This document shows, one piece after another, positions 1 through 8,287 of a stretch of DNA of 64,000 nt (position 1 is the first letter of the stretch; each line of letters starts with the position of its first letter). Source of the DNA: Treponema sp. (GTDB taxonomy: Bacteria > Spirochaetota > Spirochaetia > Treponematales > Treponemataceae); the NCBI GenBank assembly GCA_017645785.1, contig JAGCNW010000006.1, forward strand, positions 1 through 64,000. The letters run 5' to 3'. Under the pieces are notes generated by a model. The model made no database searches. It was not told where the DNA came from and saw only the letters and a program-made list of their open reading frames with translations. The translations under genes were made by a program, and so were the position numbers.

Positions 1-293
1 CTTTTTATTTTTTCATATACCGTCTTATACTCTTTATCTAAATTAGCTCCCAAAAGTTCATTGTTACAAGTAGCGCAAATTGTTTTACAATGAAAACCAT
101 TTTGCATAATAACCGACTTATTTCCTAAAGAAAATATGGTGCGTCCTTTGTTTCCGCAAGATTTAGGCGGTATATGATCATCAGTTAAAGGAGCATAGTT
201 GCCACAAATCCTACAATATCCATTAGTGGCACCATCTTTCAACGCTTTTACACTTATATTGAAATATGGATAATTACTAGTCGTTTCTTTCAT
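1..293 (-). CDS. HNH-type zinc-finger nuclease domain protein (partial, C-terminus outside window)
   Basis: Reading the minus strand from the ATG at 293 gives an open frame of 97 codons running off the window. The translation has a CRIC pair (C-x2-C), then DDHIPPKSC, then an ICATCN motif (C-x2-C-N), the layout of HNH endonucleases: two CxxC zinc knuckles around a DH metal/catalytic core. Members of this fold act as restriction or homing nucleases or as phage-associated proteins. It lies downstream of a small XRE regulator on the same strand and beside a type III restriction-modification operon, so a role in defence or mobility is plausible. The gap before it (294-397) holds its likely promoter. 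Specific function cannot be set because the C-terminus is missing. Confidence 0.7.
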   Translation of the reverse strand, partial: MKETTSNYPYFNISVKALKDGATNGYCRICGNYAPLTDDHIPPKSCGNKGRTIFSLGNKSVIMQNGFHCKTICATCNNELLGANLDKEYKTVYEKIK

Positions 294-362
294 GTTTTTA
301 CGTTCCGAGATTTTCACTTAACTAAAAATCTTTCATAAAAATATACTTGAAAAAAATCGTTA

Positions 363-392
363 TGTATAGAATAAAAAAATCTATTCTGTCAA
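363..392 (-). promoter_or_regulatory. Promoter with inverted repeat upstream of the HNH gene
   Basis: On the minus strand a TTGACA box (392-387) is followed after 18 bases by TATACA (368-363). An inverted repeat AGAATA-N8-TATTCT (368-373 and 382-387) sits between and touches both boxes, so a bound repressor would block the promoter. The neighbouring XRE protein (398-691) is the obvious candidate regulator, by inference only. Confidence 0.45.
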
Positions 393-397
393 TAGTA

Positions 398-691
398 CTA
401 CAATCGCTTTTCCACAAATTCCTCAATTTGCGGAATAAGCTCCGAGCGGAGAATCTTTTTTGTGTTTGAAACAGTTGTGGAAGCGTTGCGCAGGAATAGG
501 TCGGCGGGATGAATTTTTAGAGCGGCGGCGATTTTTGTAATCATTTCAAAAGATGGAAGCGCAATGCCACATTCTATGCATCCAATCGTGCCTGTAGCGC
601 AACCGCAAAATTCAGCAAGTTTTTCTTGAGAAACCGATTTTTCTTTTCTGTAAAACTTCAAATTATTTATGAATTCTTCTTGGAAATCCAT
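398..691 (-). CDS. XRE-family HTH regulator
   Basis: A 97-residue protein with an N-terminal helix-turn-helix of the Cro/CI (XRE) type: the segment SQEKLAEFCGCATGTIGCIE fits helices 2-3, followed by a conserved 'LPSFEMITKIAAALKIHPADLF' type tail. I start it at the ATG at 691 because AGGA lies six bases upstream; an ATG at 721 is in frame but has no ribosome binding site. Small stand-alone XRE proteins of this kind recur in the window (24739-25065, 30182-30550) and usually control adjacent accessory genes. Here the neighbours are the HNH gene downstream and the divergent type III mod-res operon, for which it could be a controller protein. The target is inferred, not shown. Confidence 0.75.
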   Translation of the reverse strand: MDFQEEFINNLKFYRKEKSVSQEKLAEFCGCATGTIGCIECGIALPSFEMITKIAAALKIHPADLFLRNASTTVSNTKKILRSELIPQIEEFVEKRL

Positions 692-730
692 AGGAATTCC
701 TATTTTAATCAAGAATTTCATATTATTTTA

Positions 731-759
731 TTGAATGAAACCTGTAAAATCACTAAAAT
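731..759 (+). promoter_or_regulatory. Candidate promoter of mod-res
   Basis: TTGAAT (731-736) and TAAAAT (754-759) are separated by 17 bases, about 55 bases before the mod start codon. The region is very AT-rich, so chance matches are likely and confidence is modest. Confidence 0.35.
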
Positions 760-813
760 TATTGATACAATAAGTAATTTTGTAATTTTTATTGTCAAAA
801 CAAGGAAAAACCG

Positions 814-2544
814 ATGTCCACTAACTTGTCAAAACAAAAACGCGAAGATTTGCTCAGAAAAATCGAAGAGATTCGCAACCACATCAAAACCAAATTGTAT
901 GATGAAAATGCCGGAAAGTTTTTTGGCTATCTGAACGAACTTGCGGCGCAAGTCAATGGTCAAAAATACGGCCTTGTTTTTGAGGAACATCGCGAAAGCA
1001 TTGACGACATGCTTGAAGAAAACTTGCCTGTTCTGACGGAAGAAAAAAAACTGTTTGTGGACGGAGGCGGCGAGCTGAACTTTTTGCTGGAAGGCGACAA
1101 CCTTGCAAGCCTTCAACTTTTGGAAAAAACGCACAAGGGTAAAATTGACGTGATTTATATTGATCCGCCGTATAATACTGGAAGTAATGATTTTGCCTAT
1201 GACGATAATTATGTAGACAAAGATGATGATTTTGGACATTCAAAATGGCTATCGTTTATGAATAATAGATTAAGAATTGCAAGAAAATTATTGAAAGATA
1301 ATGGTTGTATTCTTATTTCCATAAATGAAAACGAAGTATTTGGATTAAAATTATTGTGTGATGAAATTTTTGGTTCTGATAATTATCTAACAACTTTTGC
1401 TGTAAAAGTAAGACATGAAAACAGAATTCTAAAAGGTGATAAAGATTTTCATGAAGTTTTTGAATATCTTTTATTCTATCGAAAATCAGAAAAACACAAA
1501 ACTAGTAAAAGAATTTTTGATAATACATCAAATGATGAATATGTTTGGACATTAAAAGAATTAGAAAAGCCTTGTAAAATAATAAAAATGGGCAATAAGG
1601 AAGTTTCGGTATTTAAACCGAATCAATACTTGTTACAAAAGACAGAGCCTTCTGTTAAAAATCTTAAACGAATAAGTATTCGTGGCAGCATAAAGGAAGG
1701 AAATTCCAGCGGTAGATTTTTTATGGCTAATTTAGACCAATATATTGGCAAAAAAAATGGCTATGTCTTTAAAGTAAAAGACATGGGTGATGATGGATTA
1801 GGTTATAGATATTTTATAATTCCAGAAAACAACAATCGTAAAAATGGTGATTATTTGCAAGGTGTTCCACAATCTCGCTCTGACACAAAAGAAGTTCCTT
1901 ATGCAAATCTCCTTGATTTTGAATATGCGTTTAACAATGTTGGATATGAAGGTAATGTCGAATTTAGAAATGGTAAAAAGCCAATAGACTTTTTACAGCA
2001 TTGTTTTGACATGAGTGGTTTAACAAACGGAGCAAAAAATATTTTAGATTTCTTTGCAGGAAGTGGCTCTACAGGACATGCTTTATTAGATTATAATGTT
2101 AAAAAAGGAACAAAGCATAAATTCATACTGTGTACCAATAATGAAAACAATATATGTCGTGATATTACTTATCAGAGAATAAAAAATGTCATTACAAAAG
2201 ATGGGCTTCCTGGCTCGCTCAAATACTTCAAAGTGGACTTTGTTCCTGTAGCGGAAAAAGAATATTACGAATACGCCGACAAGCTTTTGCTTCATGTCCG
2301 CGAACTTGTGGAACTTGAAAACGCGGTGGACTTTAAGCGCGATAAAAGCGTCGCAATTGTTTTGACGGAAGAAGAATTGGCGGAGTTCACAAATAAAATT
2401 GAGGAAACTGGTCAGACAATGACAAAAATCCTATATCTCGGCCGCGATGTTCTTCTTTCAAAAGAGCAAAAATCGCTTTTCAAAAAACGCGGCGTAAAAG
2501 TAAAAATCATTCCTCAATATTATTACCCGGAATTAAATGGATAG
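814..2544 (+). CDS. mod: Type III restriction-modification DNA methyltransferase (Mod)
   Basis: A 576-residue adenine-N6 methyltransferase of the beta class. The catalytic motif DPPYNTG is at residues 117-123 and the AdoMet-binding motif FFAGSGS at 413-419, the order (motif IV before motif I) expected for beta-class Mod subunits. The span between them carries the target recognition domain that sets the DNA sequence recognised. Mod methylates host DNA and forms the specificity core of the type III complex with Res, whose gene starts nine bases downstream. A ribosome binding site (AAGGA) precedes the ATG. The central part, about 1170-2200, is clearly more AT-rich and uses different codons (ATT, TTA, AAT) than the ends, suggesting a swapped recognition domain. 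Confidence 0.9.
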   Translation: MSTNLSKQKREDLLRKIEEIRNHIKTKLYDENAGKFFGYLNELAAQVNGQKYGLVFEEHRESIDDMLEENLPVLTEEKKLFVDGGGELNFLLEGDNLASLQLLEKTHKGKIDVIYIDPPYNTGSNDFAYDDNYVDKDDDFGHSKWLSFMNNRLRIARKLLKDNGCILISINENEVFGLKLLCDEIFGSDNYLTTFAVKVRHENRILKGDKDFHEVFEYLLFYRKSEKHKTSKRIFDNTSNDEYVWTLKELEKPCKIIKMGNKEVSVFKPNQYLLQKTEPSVKNLKRISIRGSIKEGNSSGRFFMANLDQYIGKKNGYVFKVKDMGDDGLGYRYFIIPENNNRKNGDYLQGVPQSRSDTKEVPYANLLDFEYAFNNVGYEGNVEFRNGKKPIDFLQHCFDMSGLTNGAKNILDFFAGSGSTGHALLDYNVKKGTKHKFILCTNNENNICRDITYQRIKNVITKDGLPGSLKYFKVDFVPVAEKEYYEYADKLLLHVRELVELENAVDFKRDKSVAIVLTEEELAEFTNKIEETGQTMTKILYLGRDVLLSKEQKSLFKKRGVKVKIIPQYYYPELNG

Positions 2545-2553
2545 GACAAAATT

Positions 2554-4746
2554 ATGAACTTGATGAAATTTCAGTTGAACGCGATGCGAGAACTTTTGAT
2601 TGCGATGGAAGAAAGCGGCCGCGACATCATATTAAAAAGCCCGACAGGCAGCGGCAAAACAATTACACTCACGCATTTTATGAGCGAATACATTAAAGGC
2701 CACGCACGGACAGTTTTTATATGGCTCACGCCCGGAAAAGGGAACCTTGAAGAACAAAGCAAACGCAAAATGGACTTGTACATTCACAACGCAGCGACAA
2801 AACTTTTAAGCGACGTTATGACCGCGGGCTTTTGCCAAAACGACTGCTGTTTTATCAACTGGGAAAAACTGACCAAAAAAGGCAACAACGCTCTCAAAGA
2901 CAGCGAGCGCGTAAACTTTTTGGAATGGATTGAAAAGGCTCACAACGCTGGATTGAATTTTAAAGTAATTATAGACGAAAGCCATCAAAACTTTACCGAA
3001 AAATCCGACGCGATAGTTCAGCTTTTTAAGACAGACAAGATAATCCGCTGTTCAGCGACTCCGCTTGCGGACAAAAGCGCAAAACTTATTGAGGTGACGG
3101 AAGCCGATGTAATTGCGGAAGGCTTGATAAAGAAACTGCTTGTTATAAACCAAGATTTTCCAAGCGTTGTTGAATCGGAAAATTCAACCGGCTATATTCT
3201 TGAAAAAGCGCTAAAAAAACGCGCCGAACTTGAAGAGGGTTTTTACGCCCAAGGCTCCAATGTGAATCCATTGATTATAGTACAGCTTCCAAACAGTTCT
3301 GACGCGCTTTTGGATTCTGTTATCGAATGGTTTGAAAAGAATGGAATTTCCGTTGAAAACGGAACGCTTGCGGTTTGGCTTTCGGCCCGCCACGACAATC
3401 TTGACGGCATAGAAAATAATGACGGAAAGCAAATCGCGGTGATTATAAAGCAAGCCGTTGCGACTGGCTGGGATTGCCCCCGCGCGCATATTCTTGTAAA
3501 GCTTCGCGAAGGAATGGACGAAACTTTTGAAATTCAAACAATTGGCCGCATACGCCGAATGCCGGAAGCGCGCCATTATGGAAATGATTTGCTTGACAGT
3601 TGCTATTTGTACACCTTTGATAGTAAATTTACTCAAGGCGCTCAAGCCGCGCTTGGAAAAAGCGCTTTGCAAGCAAAAACTATTTTCCTAAAAAACGAAT
3701 ACAAAAAGTTTTCGTTAATAAAAGAACAGCGGACACAAATATCCGACACTCAAGACGACGCGATGGCGTTAAAGGCTATAACCGAATATTTCAAGTCAAA
3801 ATATGGCTTGGATAAAAAATCCAAAGAAAACAAAACGCGGCTTGAAACCGCCGGATATGTTTTTCACGAGAAAATTGAGCGGACAACTTATTCTGGCCAA
3901 GCGTCAACGATTGCGGACGCGACCCCAGAAAATTTGAACGCCATTAAATTCCGTGAAACAATGAACACCCATACGCACGGTCGAGAGTTCCATAACAGAG
4001 TAGGAAGAATCGGTCTCGAAATCGGCTTGGAATACGCAAGCGCCGTCACCATTCTTGGAAAACTTTTTGCAAACGAAGGCAAATTTTTGTATAAAGAAAA
4101 ACTTCTGGAACTTTCGATAAAAGAATGGTATGCTTTTGTAATAAATAATTTTGACGAATTGCGTCATGCGTTCCGCTTTGCGATGGCCGGCGGCGAACAA
4201 CAAAACGCTCTGGGGTTGGAAAATATAAGCGAAAAAGAATTTTTCATTCCGCAAAGCGCCTTATTCACTTTCGATGCCACAAGCAAGGTTCAAACTGAAT
4301 TCAAAAAGAATGTGTATCAAGGCTATTTAAGTTCTGCTGAATTTCGTTCTGCGCCAGAAAAACTTTTTGAAAAATTCTGCGAAAATTCCAAAGCTGTGGA
4401 TTGGTGGTATAAAAACGGCGACAAAGGCGATGAATATTTTTCAATCGTTTACGTTGACAATTCTAACCGCCAAAAACTTTTCTACCCCGATTACATTTTG
4501 AGTGTTCGCGGCCAGCCGTGGATTGTTGAAACAAAAGGCGGCTTTGACCGCTCCGGCGCAAGCGAAGACATCGACATTTTCTCCGCGCAAAAGTGCGCGG
4601 TACTGCAAAAATATCTTACTAAGCACAAACTGCAAGGCGGATTTGTTCGCCAAGACAAGGCCAGCATGGAACTATTGTTTTGCGTGGACAAATACACCGA
4701 CGACTTGCATAGCGACGCTTGGAAACTTTTGTCGGAAGTGTTGTGA
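2554..4746 (+). CDS. res: Type III restriction enzyme Res subunit (helicase-nuclease)
   Basis: A 730-residue superfamily 2 ATPase fused to a nuclease. Visible motifs are the P-loop SPTGSGKT (29-36), the Walker B DESH (141-144), SAT (167-169), and motif VI TIGRIRR near 330. The C-terminus has a PD-(D/E)XK site: PDY with D646, then E659-T-K661 in a VETKGG context. In type III systems Res translocates on DNA after Mod recognises two inverted unmethylated sites and then cuts. It is shorter than the usual 900-1000 residues but all core motifs are present, so it looks intact. It is co-transcribed with mod. Confidence 0.9.
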   Translation: MNLMKFQLNAMRELLIAMEESGRDIILKSPTGSGKTITLTHFMSEYIKGHARTVFIWLTPGKGNLEEQSKRKMDLYIHNAATKLLSDVMTAGFCQNDCCFINWEKLTKKGNNALKDSERVNFLEWIEKAHNAGLNFKVIIDESHQNFTEKSDAIVQLFKTDKIIRCSATPLADKSAKLIEVTEADVIAEGLIKKLLVINQDFPSVVESENSTGYILEKALKKRAELEEGFYAQGSNVNPLIIVQLPNSSDALLDSVIEWFEKNGISVENGTLAVWLSARHDNLDGIENNDGKQIAVIIKQAVATGWDCPRAHILVKLREGMDETFEIQTIGRIRRMPEARHYGNDLLDSCYLYTFDSKFTQGAQAALGKSALQAKTIFLKNEYKKFSLIKEQRTQISDTQDDAMALKAITEYFKSKYGLDKKSKENKTRLETAGYVFHEKIERTTYSGQASTIADATPENLNAIKFRETMNTHTHGREFHNRVGRIGLEIGLEYASAVTILGKLFANEGKFLYKEKLLELSIKEWYAFVINNFDELRHAFRFAMAGGEQQNALGLENISEKEFFIPQSALFTFDATSKVQTEFKKNVYQGYLSSAEFRSAPEKLFEKFCENSKAVDWWYKNGDKGDEYFSIVYVDNSNRQKLFYPDYILSVRGQPWIVETKGGFDRSGASEDIDIFSAQKCAVLQKYLTKHKLQGGFVRQDKASMELLFCVDKYTDDLHSDAWKLLSEVL

Positions 4747-4795
4747 GTTAAATTTATATTTAAAAACCATCTTAACCAATTCAAACAAAATTCAC

Positions 4796-4841
4796 GCCGA
4801 GTTTTACCTAAAAAAACGCCGTAAATTTTTAATAACTCGGC
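4796..4841. terminator. Inverted repeat between convergent res and Rpn genes
   Basis: GCCGAGTT (4796-4803) and AACTCGGC (4834-4841) form an 8-bp inverted repeat with a 30-base loop, placed between the ends of two convergent genes. No clean U-tract follows, so it is only a possible terminator. Confidence 0.3.
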
Positions 4842-4849
4842 ATTGCGGG

Positions 4850-5776
4850 TTATGCAGGAGCGTGGTTGCTGACGGCCAGCTCTTTTTGCAGTCCCAGCAC
4901 TTGCTCTATGGGCAGGCCGACGCAACGAGAAACTTTTTCTGGAGAGTCGCCTTCGGAAAGCATGTTCCGTGCGGCTTCCACAGCTTTTTGAGCAGCGCCT
5001 TGTTCGCGGCCTTCGATAATTCCGTCCTCGCGCCAGTTGCGGATTGCGATTTCTTCATTGAACTCTGTCAAACACATGCCGATTATGTTCTCCTTTTGTT
5101 CGCGGACAAAGCCGTCAAGCAAATCCTGTTCGCAAGCCCATTCAACGGCTTCGCGCACGGCTTGCCCGATTTCCATGTCATTTCCTTTGTTGTCGGAGAT
5201 TCTCCCCACAAGCCTTACATAATCATATAGAGGTTTGCATTTTTTGACAAGGCTTTCGTTCTTGTTGGTGCTGATGTTTATCACGTCGGCAGTCCATTCA
5301 AATTTGCCGGAGTCGTCCTTTTGTTCAAACGCGCTGGAAAGACGAAGTTCGTAGCGCTCGGCGCGGTCAGGCTCCCCGTTGTAAAAGACGACGAAACGCG
5401 GGTTCGGAATCTTTATCAGCGACGAGCGGTGCAAGTCCAGTTTGTTGTCGGTAATGAACCTTTGGTACAGTTGGGAAAAGTAGAACAACCCCCTTAAGGG
5501 CATGTTAGCGTTCGGGCGGCTTTGCTGTTCGTAAAGCGTCATTTGGCTATCAACTAAAAAAGACACGTCGTTGTACATAGTGACGAAAATGACGTTTTCG
5601 ATTGTGTTGAGCTTTAGCGCGTCTGGGTCTGTGTAGTTTGTGCCGTTCAGGACGTTGTACAAGGCCAGCCGCCAGCGCTTGCTTCGTTCGTCGTCCTCGC
5701 CAAAGATTGCGATAAAAAGCCTGTCGCGAATTTTGGGCTGCGGCTTTTCTTCGATTGTGTTTTGCGCTTCTGACAT
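4850..5776 (-). CDS. Rpn-family recombination-promoting nuclease / PD-(D/E)XK transposase-like protein
   Basis: A 308-residue protein of the Rpn/YhgA-like family (transposase_31 and related PD-(D/E)XK proteins). Typical features are an N-terminal RDRLF segment leading into the nuclease core, the strand NPRFVVFYNGEP in mid-protein, and a C-terminal tail with WREDGIIEGREQG followed by a helix of the AARNML type. E. coli Rpn proteins are DNA endonucleases that promote RecA-independent recombination. The start is the ATG at 5776, preceded by GGAGG; an in-frame TTG upstream would place that GGAGG inside the gene. Such genes are numerous in Treponema and often vary between strains. Nuclease activity is inferred from family membership. 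Confidence 0.8.
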   Translation of the reverse strand: MSEAQNTIEEKPQPKIRDRLFIAIFGEDDERSKRWRLALYNVLNGTNYTDPDALKLNTIENVIFVTMYNDVSFLVDSQMTLYEQQSRPNANMPLRGLFYFSQLYQRFITDNKLDLHRSSLIKIPNPRFVVFYNGEPDRAERYELRLSSAFEQKDDSGKFEWTADVINISTNKNESLVKKCKPLYDYVRLVGRISDNKGNDMEIGQAVREAVEWACEQDLLDGFVREQKENIIGMCLTEFNEEIAIRNWREDGIIEGREQGAAQKAVEAARNMLSEGDSPEKVSRCVGLPIEQVLGLQKELAVSNHAPA

Positions 5777-5802
5777 TTTTTCCTCCAAAAAAAATACGTC
5801 TG

Positions 5803-5832
5803 GTCAAGGCACGCTTCGCTCAAGGCCTTGAC
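5803..5832. repeat. Inverted repeat GTCAAGGC / GCCTTGAC
   Basis: Perfect 8-bp arms (5803-5810 and 5825-5832) with a 14-base loop just upstream of the Rpn gene. No T-tract follows on either strand. Function not known. Confidence 0.4.
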
Positions 5833-5844
5833 TCAGCCGTTTTT

Positions 5845-5869
5845 CGGCGCGAGTTAAATTTTCGCGCCG
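5845..5869. repeat. Hairpin CGGCGCGA / TCGCGCCG
   Basis: Perfect 8-bp arms (5845-5852 and 5862-5869) around an AT-rich 9-base loop. A near-identical hairpin lies at 56737-56767 (GGCGCGA ... TTTTCGCGCC), so this is a dispersed hairpin element. The remainder of the gap 5777-6033 is AT-rich with no gene I can support. Confidence 0.5.
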
Positions 5870-6033
5870 TAATGCGGGACCGCTCTTTGCAGTTCCCTTA
5901 TGCATATAAGATATAAATTTTATTTAAAAAATTTGCTTTTTTTTGAAAAAATCGTAAAAAATTTACGCTGCTTTTCAAACTTTATGCAATACATTTGTTC
6001 CACGACAGTAACGCTTATTTTTCACCTTCTTCC

Positions 6034-6465
6034 TTACCCCAACTCCCCAACAGTGCTGGCCGCCGTGACAAACTGGTCACGCTTTGTGACCGGCTCCGCA
6101 TGCGCGGCGGGGCGGCGGTTTTTGGGCGGAGTTTTTTCAGAAGCAAAAATCATTTTTCCGTCGCCCCAGGAAATCATTTTTACGCGGGCGATTGGCTTTC
6201 CGTTTTCCAAAATAATAATGCATGGGCATTTTTTTGCCGCCGCGCGCAGGGTGCCGGCGTTCAGTTCCGAAAGTTCCAAATGTTCCGCAAAAAAATCTTC
6301 CAGAATGTGATTCACCACATTGTCCACGCTTTGGTTGGACAGCGCGGCAAGGTGGTTCAACCGTTCCACCGCGACAGGGTCCAAATCAACGTCCGCGTCA
6401 ATCCACCGTTCCAACGGCGTAACGAGTATGTTTTTAAAAGTGATTTTTTCGTCGTCCATCTGCAT
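6034..6465 (-). CDS. Hypothetical protein, possible ribbon-helix-helix segment
   Basis: A 143-residue protein I do not recognise. I start it at the ATG at 6465, preceded at good spacing by AAGGAGG; a longer frame upstream overlaps the ORF6N gene. Residues about 23-48 (DLDPVAVERLNHLAALSNQS and onward) resemble the ribbon-helix-helix/CopG pattern seen in antitoxins, and a later strand reads CIIILENGKPIARV. Its C-terminus contains QFVTAAS, encoded by a GTGAC/GTCAC palindrome of the type clustered in this region. It lies just downstream of the ORF6N gene on the same strand and may be co-transcribed. An antitoxin-like or DNA-binding role is a guess. Confidence 0.55.
   Translation of the reverse strand: MQMDDEKITFKNILVTPLERWIDADVDLDPVAVERLNHLAALSNQSVDNVVNHILEDFFAEHLELSELNAGTLRAAAKKCPCIIILENGKPIARVKMISWGDGKMIFASEKTPPKNRRPAAHAEPVTKRDQFVTAASTVGELG
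6065..6091. repeat. Palindrome GTGAC-N6-GTCAC overlapping GGTCAC-N5-GTGACC
   Basis: Two overlapping inverted repeats share the GTCAC at 6076-6080: one with GTGAC at 6065-6069, the other with GTGACC at 6086-6091. They lie in the 3' end of the hypothetical gene and belong with the TCRCAA/TTGYGA palindromes found between 6.0 and 8.7 kb. Confidence 0.5.
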
Positions 6466-6487
6466 AAGGGCCTCCTTGTTTTTAGGG

Positions 6488-6506
6488 ATATCGCAAATTG
6501 CGATAT
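6488..6506. repeat. Palindrome ATATCGCAAATTGCGATAT
   Basis: Perfect 9-bp arms around a single central base, located between the ORF6N stop and the start of the next gene. It is the longest member of the local palindrome family. Confidence 0.65.
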
Positions 6507-6511
6507 GTTTG

Positions 6512-7057
6512 TCATTTGTCGGTTGAAAATCCAATTTTTCGCTTGGGCTTGGGCGAATCCATGAGTCTATTCAAAGCGCTGACAATGTCTTTAATTGCCA
6601 TTTTGTGTTCCGAAAATTTTATGTCGCAATTTTCAATGTGCAATAACAGCATTTTTCGCAACTCATCAATATTTTGAAAATTTTTAGAATCAACATATTT
6701 CCTTAAACGAACAAACGCTCGGATTATTTCAATATTGATTTCAACCGCCTTTTCACTATTCAAAACGCTTGCAAGCATTGCTACTCCATGTTCCGTAAAT
6801 GCATACGGAAAAGAAGAAGAATGCTTTAAAGTATTGAACCTATCGCAATTTGCGATGAGTTCTGTCAATTCTTCCTTTGTCAATTGAAACATAAAATCAT
6901 CTGGAAAACGATTTATATGTCTTTTTACTGCTTCGTTCAAACGATATGTCGGCACTTCATAAAGTGTTGCCAAATCACGGTCAAGCATAACCCTTTGCCC
7001 ACGGATCATAAAAATCATATTGTCAAGGGAACGACTTTGCGAAGTTTTTGTTTTCAT
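6512..7057 (-). CDS. ORF6N (KilA-N/antirepressor-like) domain protein
   Basis: A 181-residue protein with the ORF6N domain at the N-terminus: IRGQRVMLDRDLATLYEV, then a lysine/arginine-rich 'NRFPDDFMFQLTKEE' segment and the PYAFTEHGVAMLASVL signature near residues 92-107, followed by a helical C-terminus. ORF6N proteins occur in phages and in cellular genomes and are thought to bind DNA; cellular roles are unclear. GGAGG precedes the ATG. Between the domain core and the PYAFTEHG signature lies IANCDR, encoded by a perfect palindrome (6842-6856) of the family that also occurs outside genes here. It is adjacent to, and on the same strand as, the RNA ligase gene. Confidence 0.85.
   Translation of the reverse strand: MKTKTSQSRSLDNMIFMIRGQRVMLDRDLATLYEVPTYRLNEAVKRHINRFPDDFMFQLTKEELTELIANCDRFNTLKHSSSFPYAFTEHGVAMLASVLNSEKAVEINIEIIRAFVRLRKYVDSKNFQNIDELRKMLLLHIENCDIKFSEHKMAIKDIVSALNRLMDSPKPKRKIGFSTDK
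6842..6856. repeat. Palindrome ATCGCAATTTGCGAT inside the ORF6N gene
   Basis: Seven-base arms around one base, encoding IANCD within the ORF6N protein. Same core (TCGCAA/TTGCGA) as 6488-6506 and 8712-8726. Confidence 0.6.
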
Positions 7058-7067
7058 AAAAAGCCTC

Positions 7068-8120
7068 CTATTTTTGCTTTAAAAGATAATCGTTGTTGAT
7101 AACTTTCATAGAAAGCGGGCCTTCTAGAATCTTGCTGTAGATTGGCTCAATCGGGCGAATGACAATTCCTTCTTTTAAATTTCCAGTTGAATACTTTCCC
7201 TTGGCTCGTTCTATAAGTTCTTCAACAGTTTTATAGGGAAGATCGTTGCCAGTTTCTTCGATGGGAACCATGTCAAGTTCCGCCGCTTTGCAAAAATCTT
7301 GCATAATTCTTAGACCAAGACGCTTGCCGGCATCCAAGTCGCGCAGAGTGAAAACATACCAAGCTGGAGTTACAAGTTTCAACGGATTTTTCTGAATGCC
7401 TTCGCCGCAAAATTCGCCTTGAACGGCTAAATTTTTAAGCCCAACCGCTTTAGCACCAATTTTGATTTTTTCAATAAAATTTCGCTTGTGAACTAATTTC
7501 CACGCTGGACTTGTTTCGTCATCCGCAATTTCGTAATTTCTTGAACACACGCCAAAAACGCCGTCAATTAAATACATTGTCACGCTGGTTCCGTCCATTT
7601 TTGTTGAAATATAATATGGAACACCCTTAAATTCCTCTATCAGCCCAGGCTCAGCTTGAACTCGAATTTCGTCTGTTTTGGGAATCCCAAGAGGAAATTC
7701 GCCTATTATTCTTCCGCTACCGGTAGCGACTTCGGCGATTTCCCATTTTTTCACTCCAAGTTGCTCCGTGACAATGTCGCCTGTTTTCCACGCCTCGCCA
7801 TTAGGCGGCTCAATTCCATCCAAAATTGAAATCGGCAAAACAAGCCCCTGCGAAACTTGTCCTCTAAAATTCCTTGTCCGCAATAAAAATCCTTCGCCAT
7901 TTAGTTCGCTGTTTTTATAGCATCCTGAACGCAAAAACTCAAATTGCGGTTTTATCGGCAAAAAAGAGTCCACTTCAAAATAGACGCACAAGTCGTATTT
8001 TTTGAATTCGCCTTTTTTCGCAACGCATTTCCATCCTAAAACAGAAATTGCCTCAATTTTGTCCGCGCCATCAATCGGCTGAACATCCCAAATTATCTGT
8101 ACGCTCGCTAATTTTCGCAT
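7068..8120 (-). CDS. ATP-dependent RNA ligase, Rnl5 (Deinococcus DraRnl-like) family
   Basis: A 350-residue covalent nucleotidyltransferase. The nucleophile motif is KMDG (K174) in an ISTKMDGTS context; further motifs are SRNYEI (193-198), the EFCGEG strand (236-241), EGIVIRP motif IV (317-323) and SMKVIN motif V (337-342). An N-terminal domain of about 150 residues precedes the ligase core, the arrangement seen in the Rnl5 family, where Deinococcus radiodurans DraRnl has an N-terminal OB-fold and seals 3'-OH/5'-phosphate ends in nicked duplexes. GGAGG precedes the start. The role would be repair of cut RNA. Its place next to restriction-modification and ORF6N genes hints at phage defence or anti-nuclease repair, which is inference. 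Confidence 0.85.
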   Translation of the reverse strand: MRKLASVQIIWDVQPIDGADKIEAISVLGWKCVAKKGEFKKYDLCVYFEVDSFLPIKPQFEFLRSGCYKNSELNGEGFLLRTRNFRGQVSQGLVLPISILDGIEPPNGEAWKTGDIVTEQLGVKKWEIAEVATGSGRIIGEFPLGIPKTDEIRVQAEPGLIEEFKGVPYYISTKMDGTSVTMYLIDGVFGVCSRNYEIADDETSPAWKLVHKRNFIEKIKIGAKAVGLKNLAVQGEFCGEGIQKNPLKLVTPAWYVFTLRDLDAGKRLGLRIMQDFCKAAELDMVPIEETGNDLPYKTVEELIERAKGKYSTGNLKEGIVIRPIEPIYSKILEGPLSMKVINNDYLLKQK

Positions 8121-8146
8121 ACATTCCTCCTAATTGTTTTTGATCT

Positions 8147-8163
8147 GGTCACAAATTGTGACC
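8147..8163. repeat. Palindrome GGTCACAAATTGTGACC upstream of the RNA ligase gene
   Basis: Perfect 8-bp arms around one base, in the gap between the divergent RNA ligase and HTH genes. It could be an operator, but its resemblance to the palindromes inside and beside the ORF6N gene points to a small dispersed repeat. Confidence 0.6.
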
Positions 8164-8287
8164 GGTTGTTCTCATGCCCCTAATTCTACCCGCGGCGCAA
8201 GCAAAAAACATTAAGTTTGTAACTTAATTTAAAAGCGAGAGCGAAACTTGCCTTTTGGCGCAAATGGCGTTATCTTTAATAGTAGAT

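Noticed and set aside
813-934. Plus-strand open frame starting at 626 before mod
   Set aside because: It overlaps the minus-strand XRE gene and then mod in another frame and has no binding site or domain.
4502-5230. Long plus-strand open frame over the res 3' end and the Rpn gene
   Set aside because: It is a shadow of res and of the minus-strand Rpn gene in another frame, with no family similarity.
5777-6033. Hidden gene in the 257-base gap before the Rpn gene
   Set aside because: The open frames there are AT-rich, lack ribosome binding sites and are antisense or composition-driven; only two hairpins are supportable.
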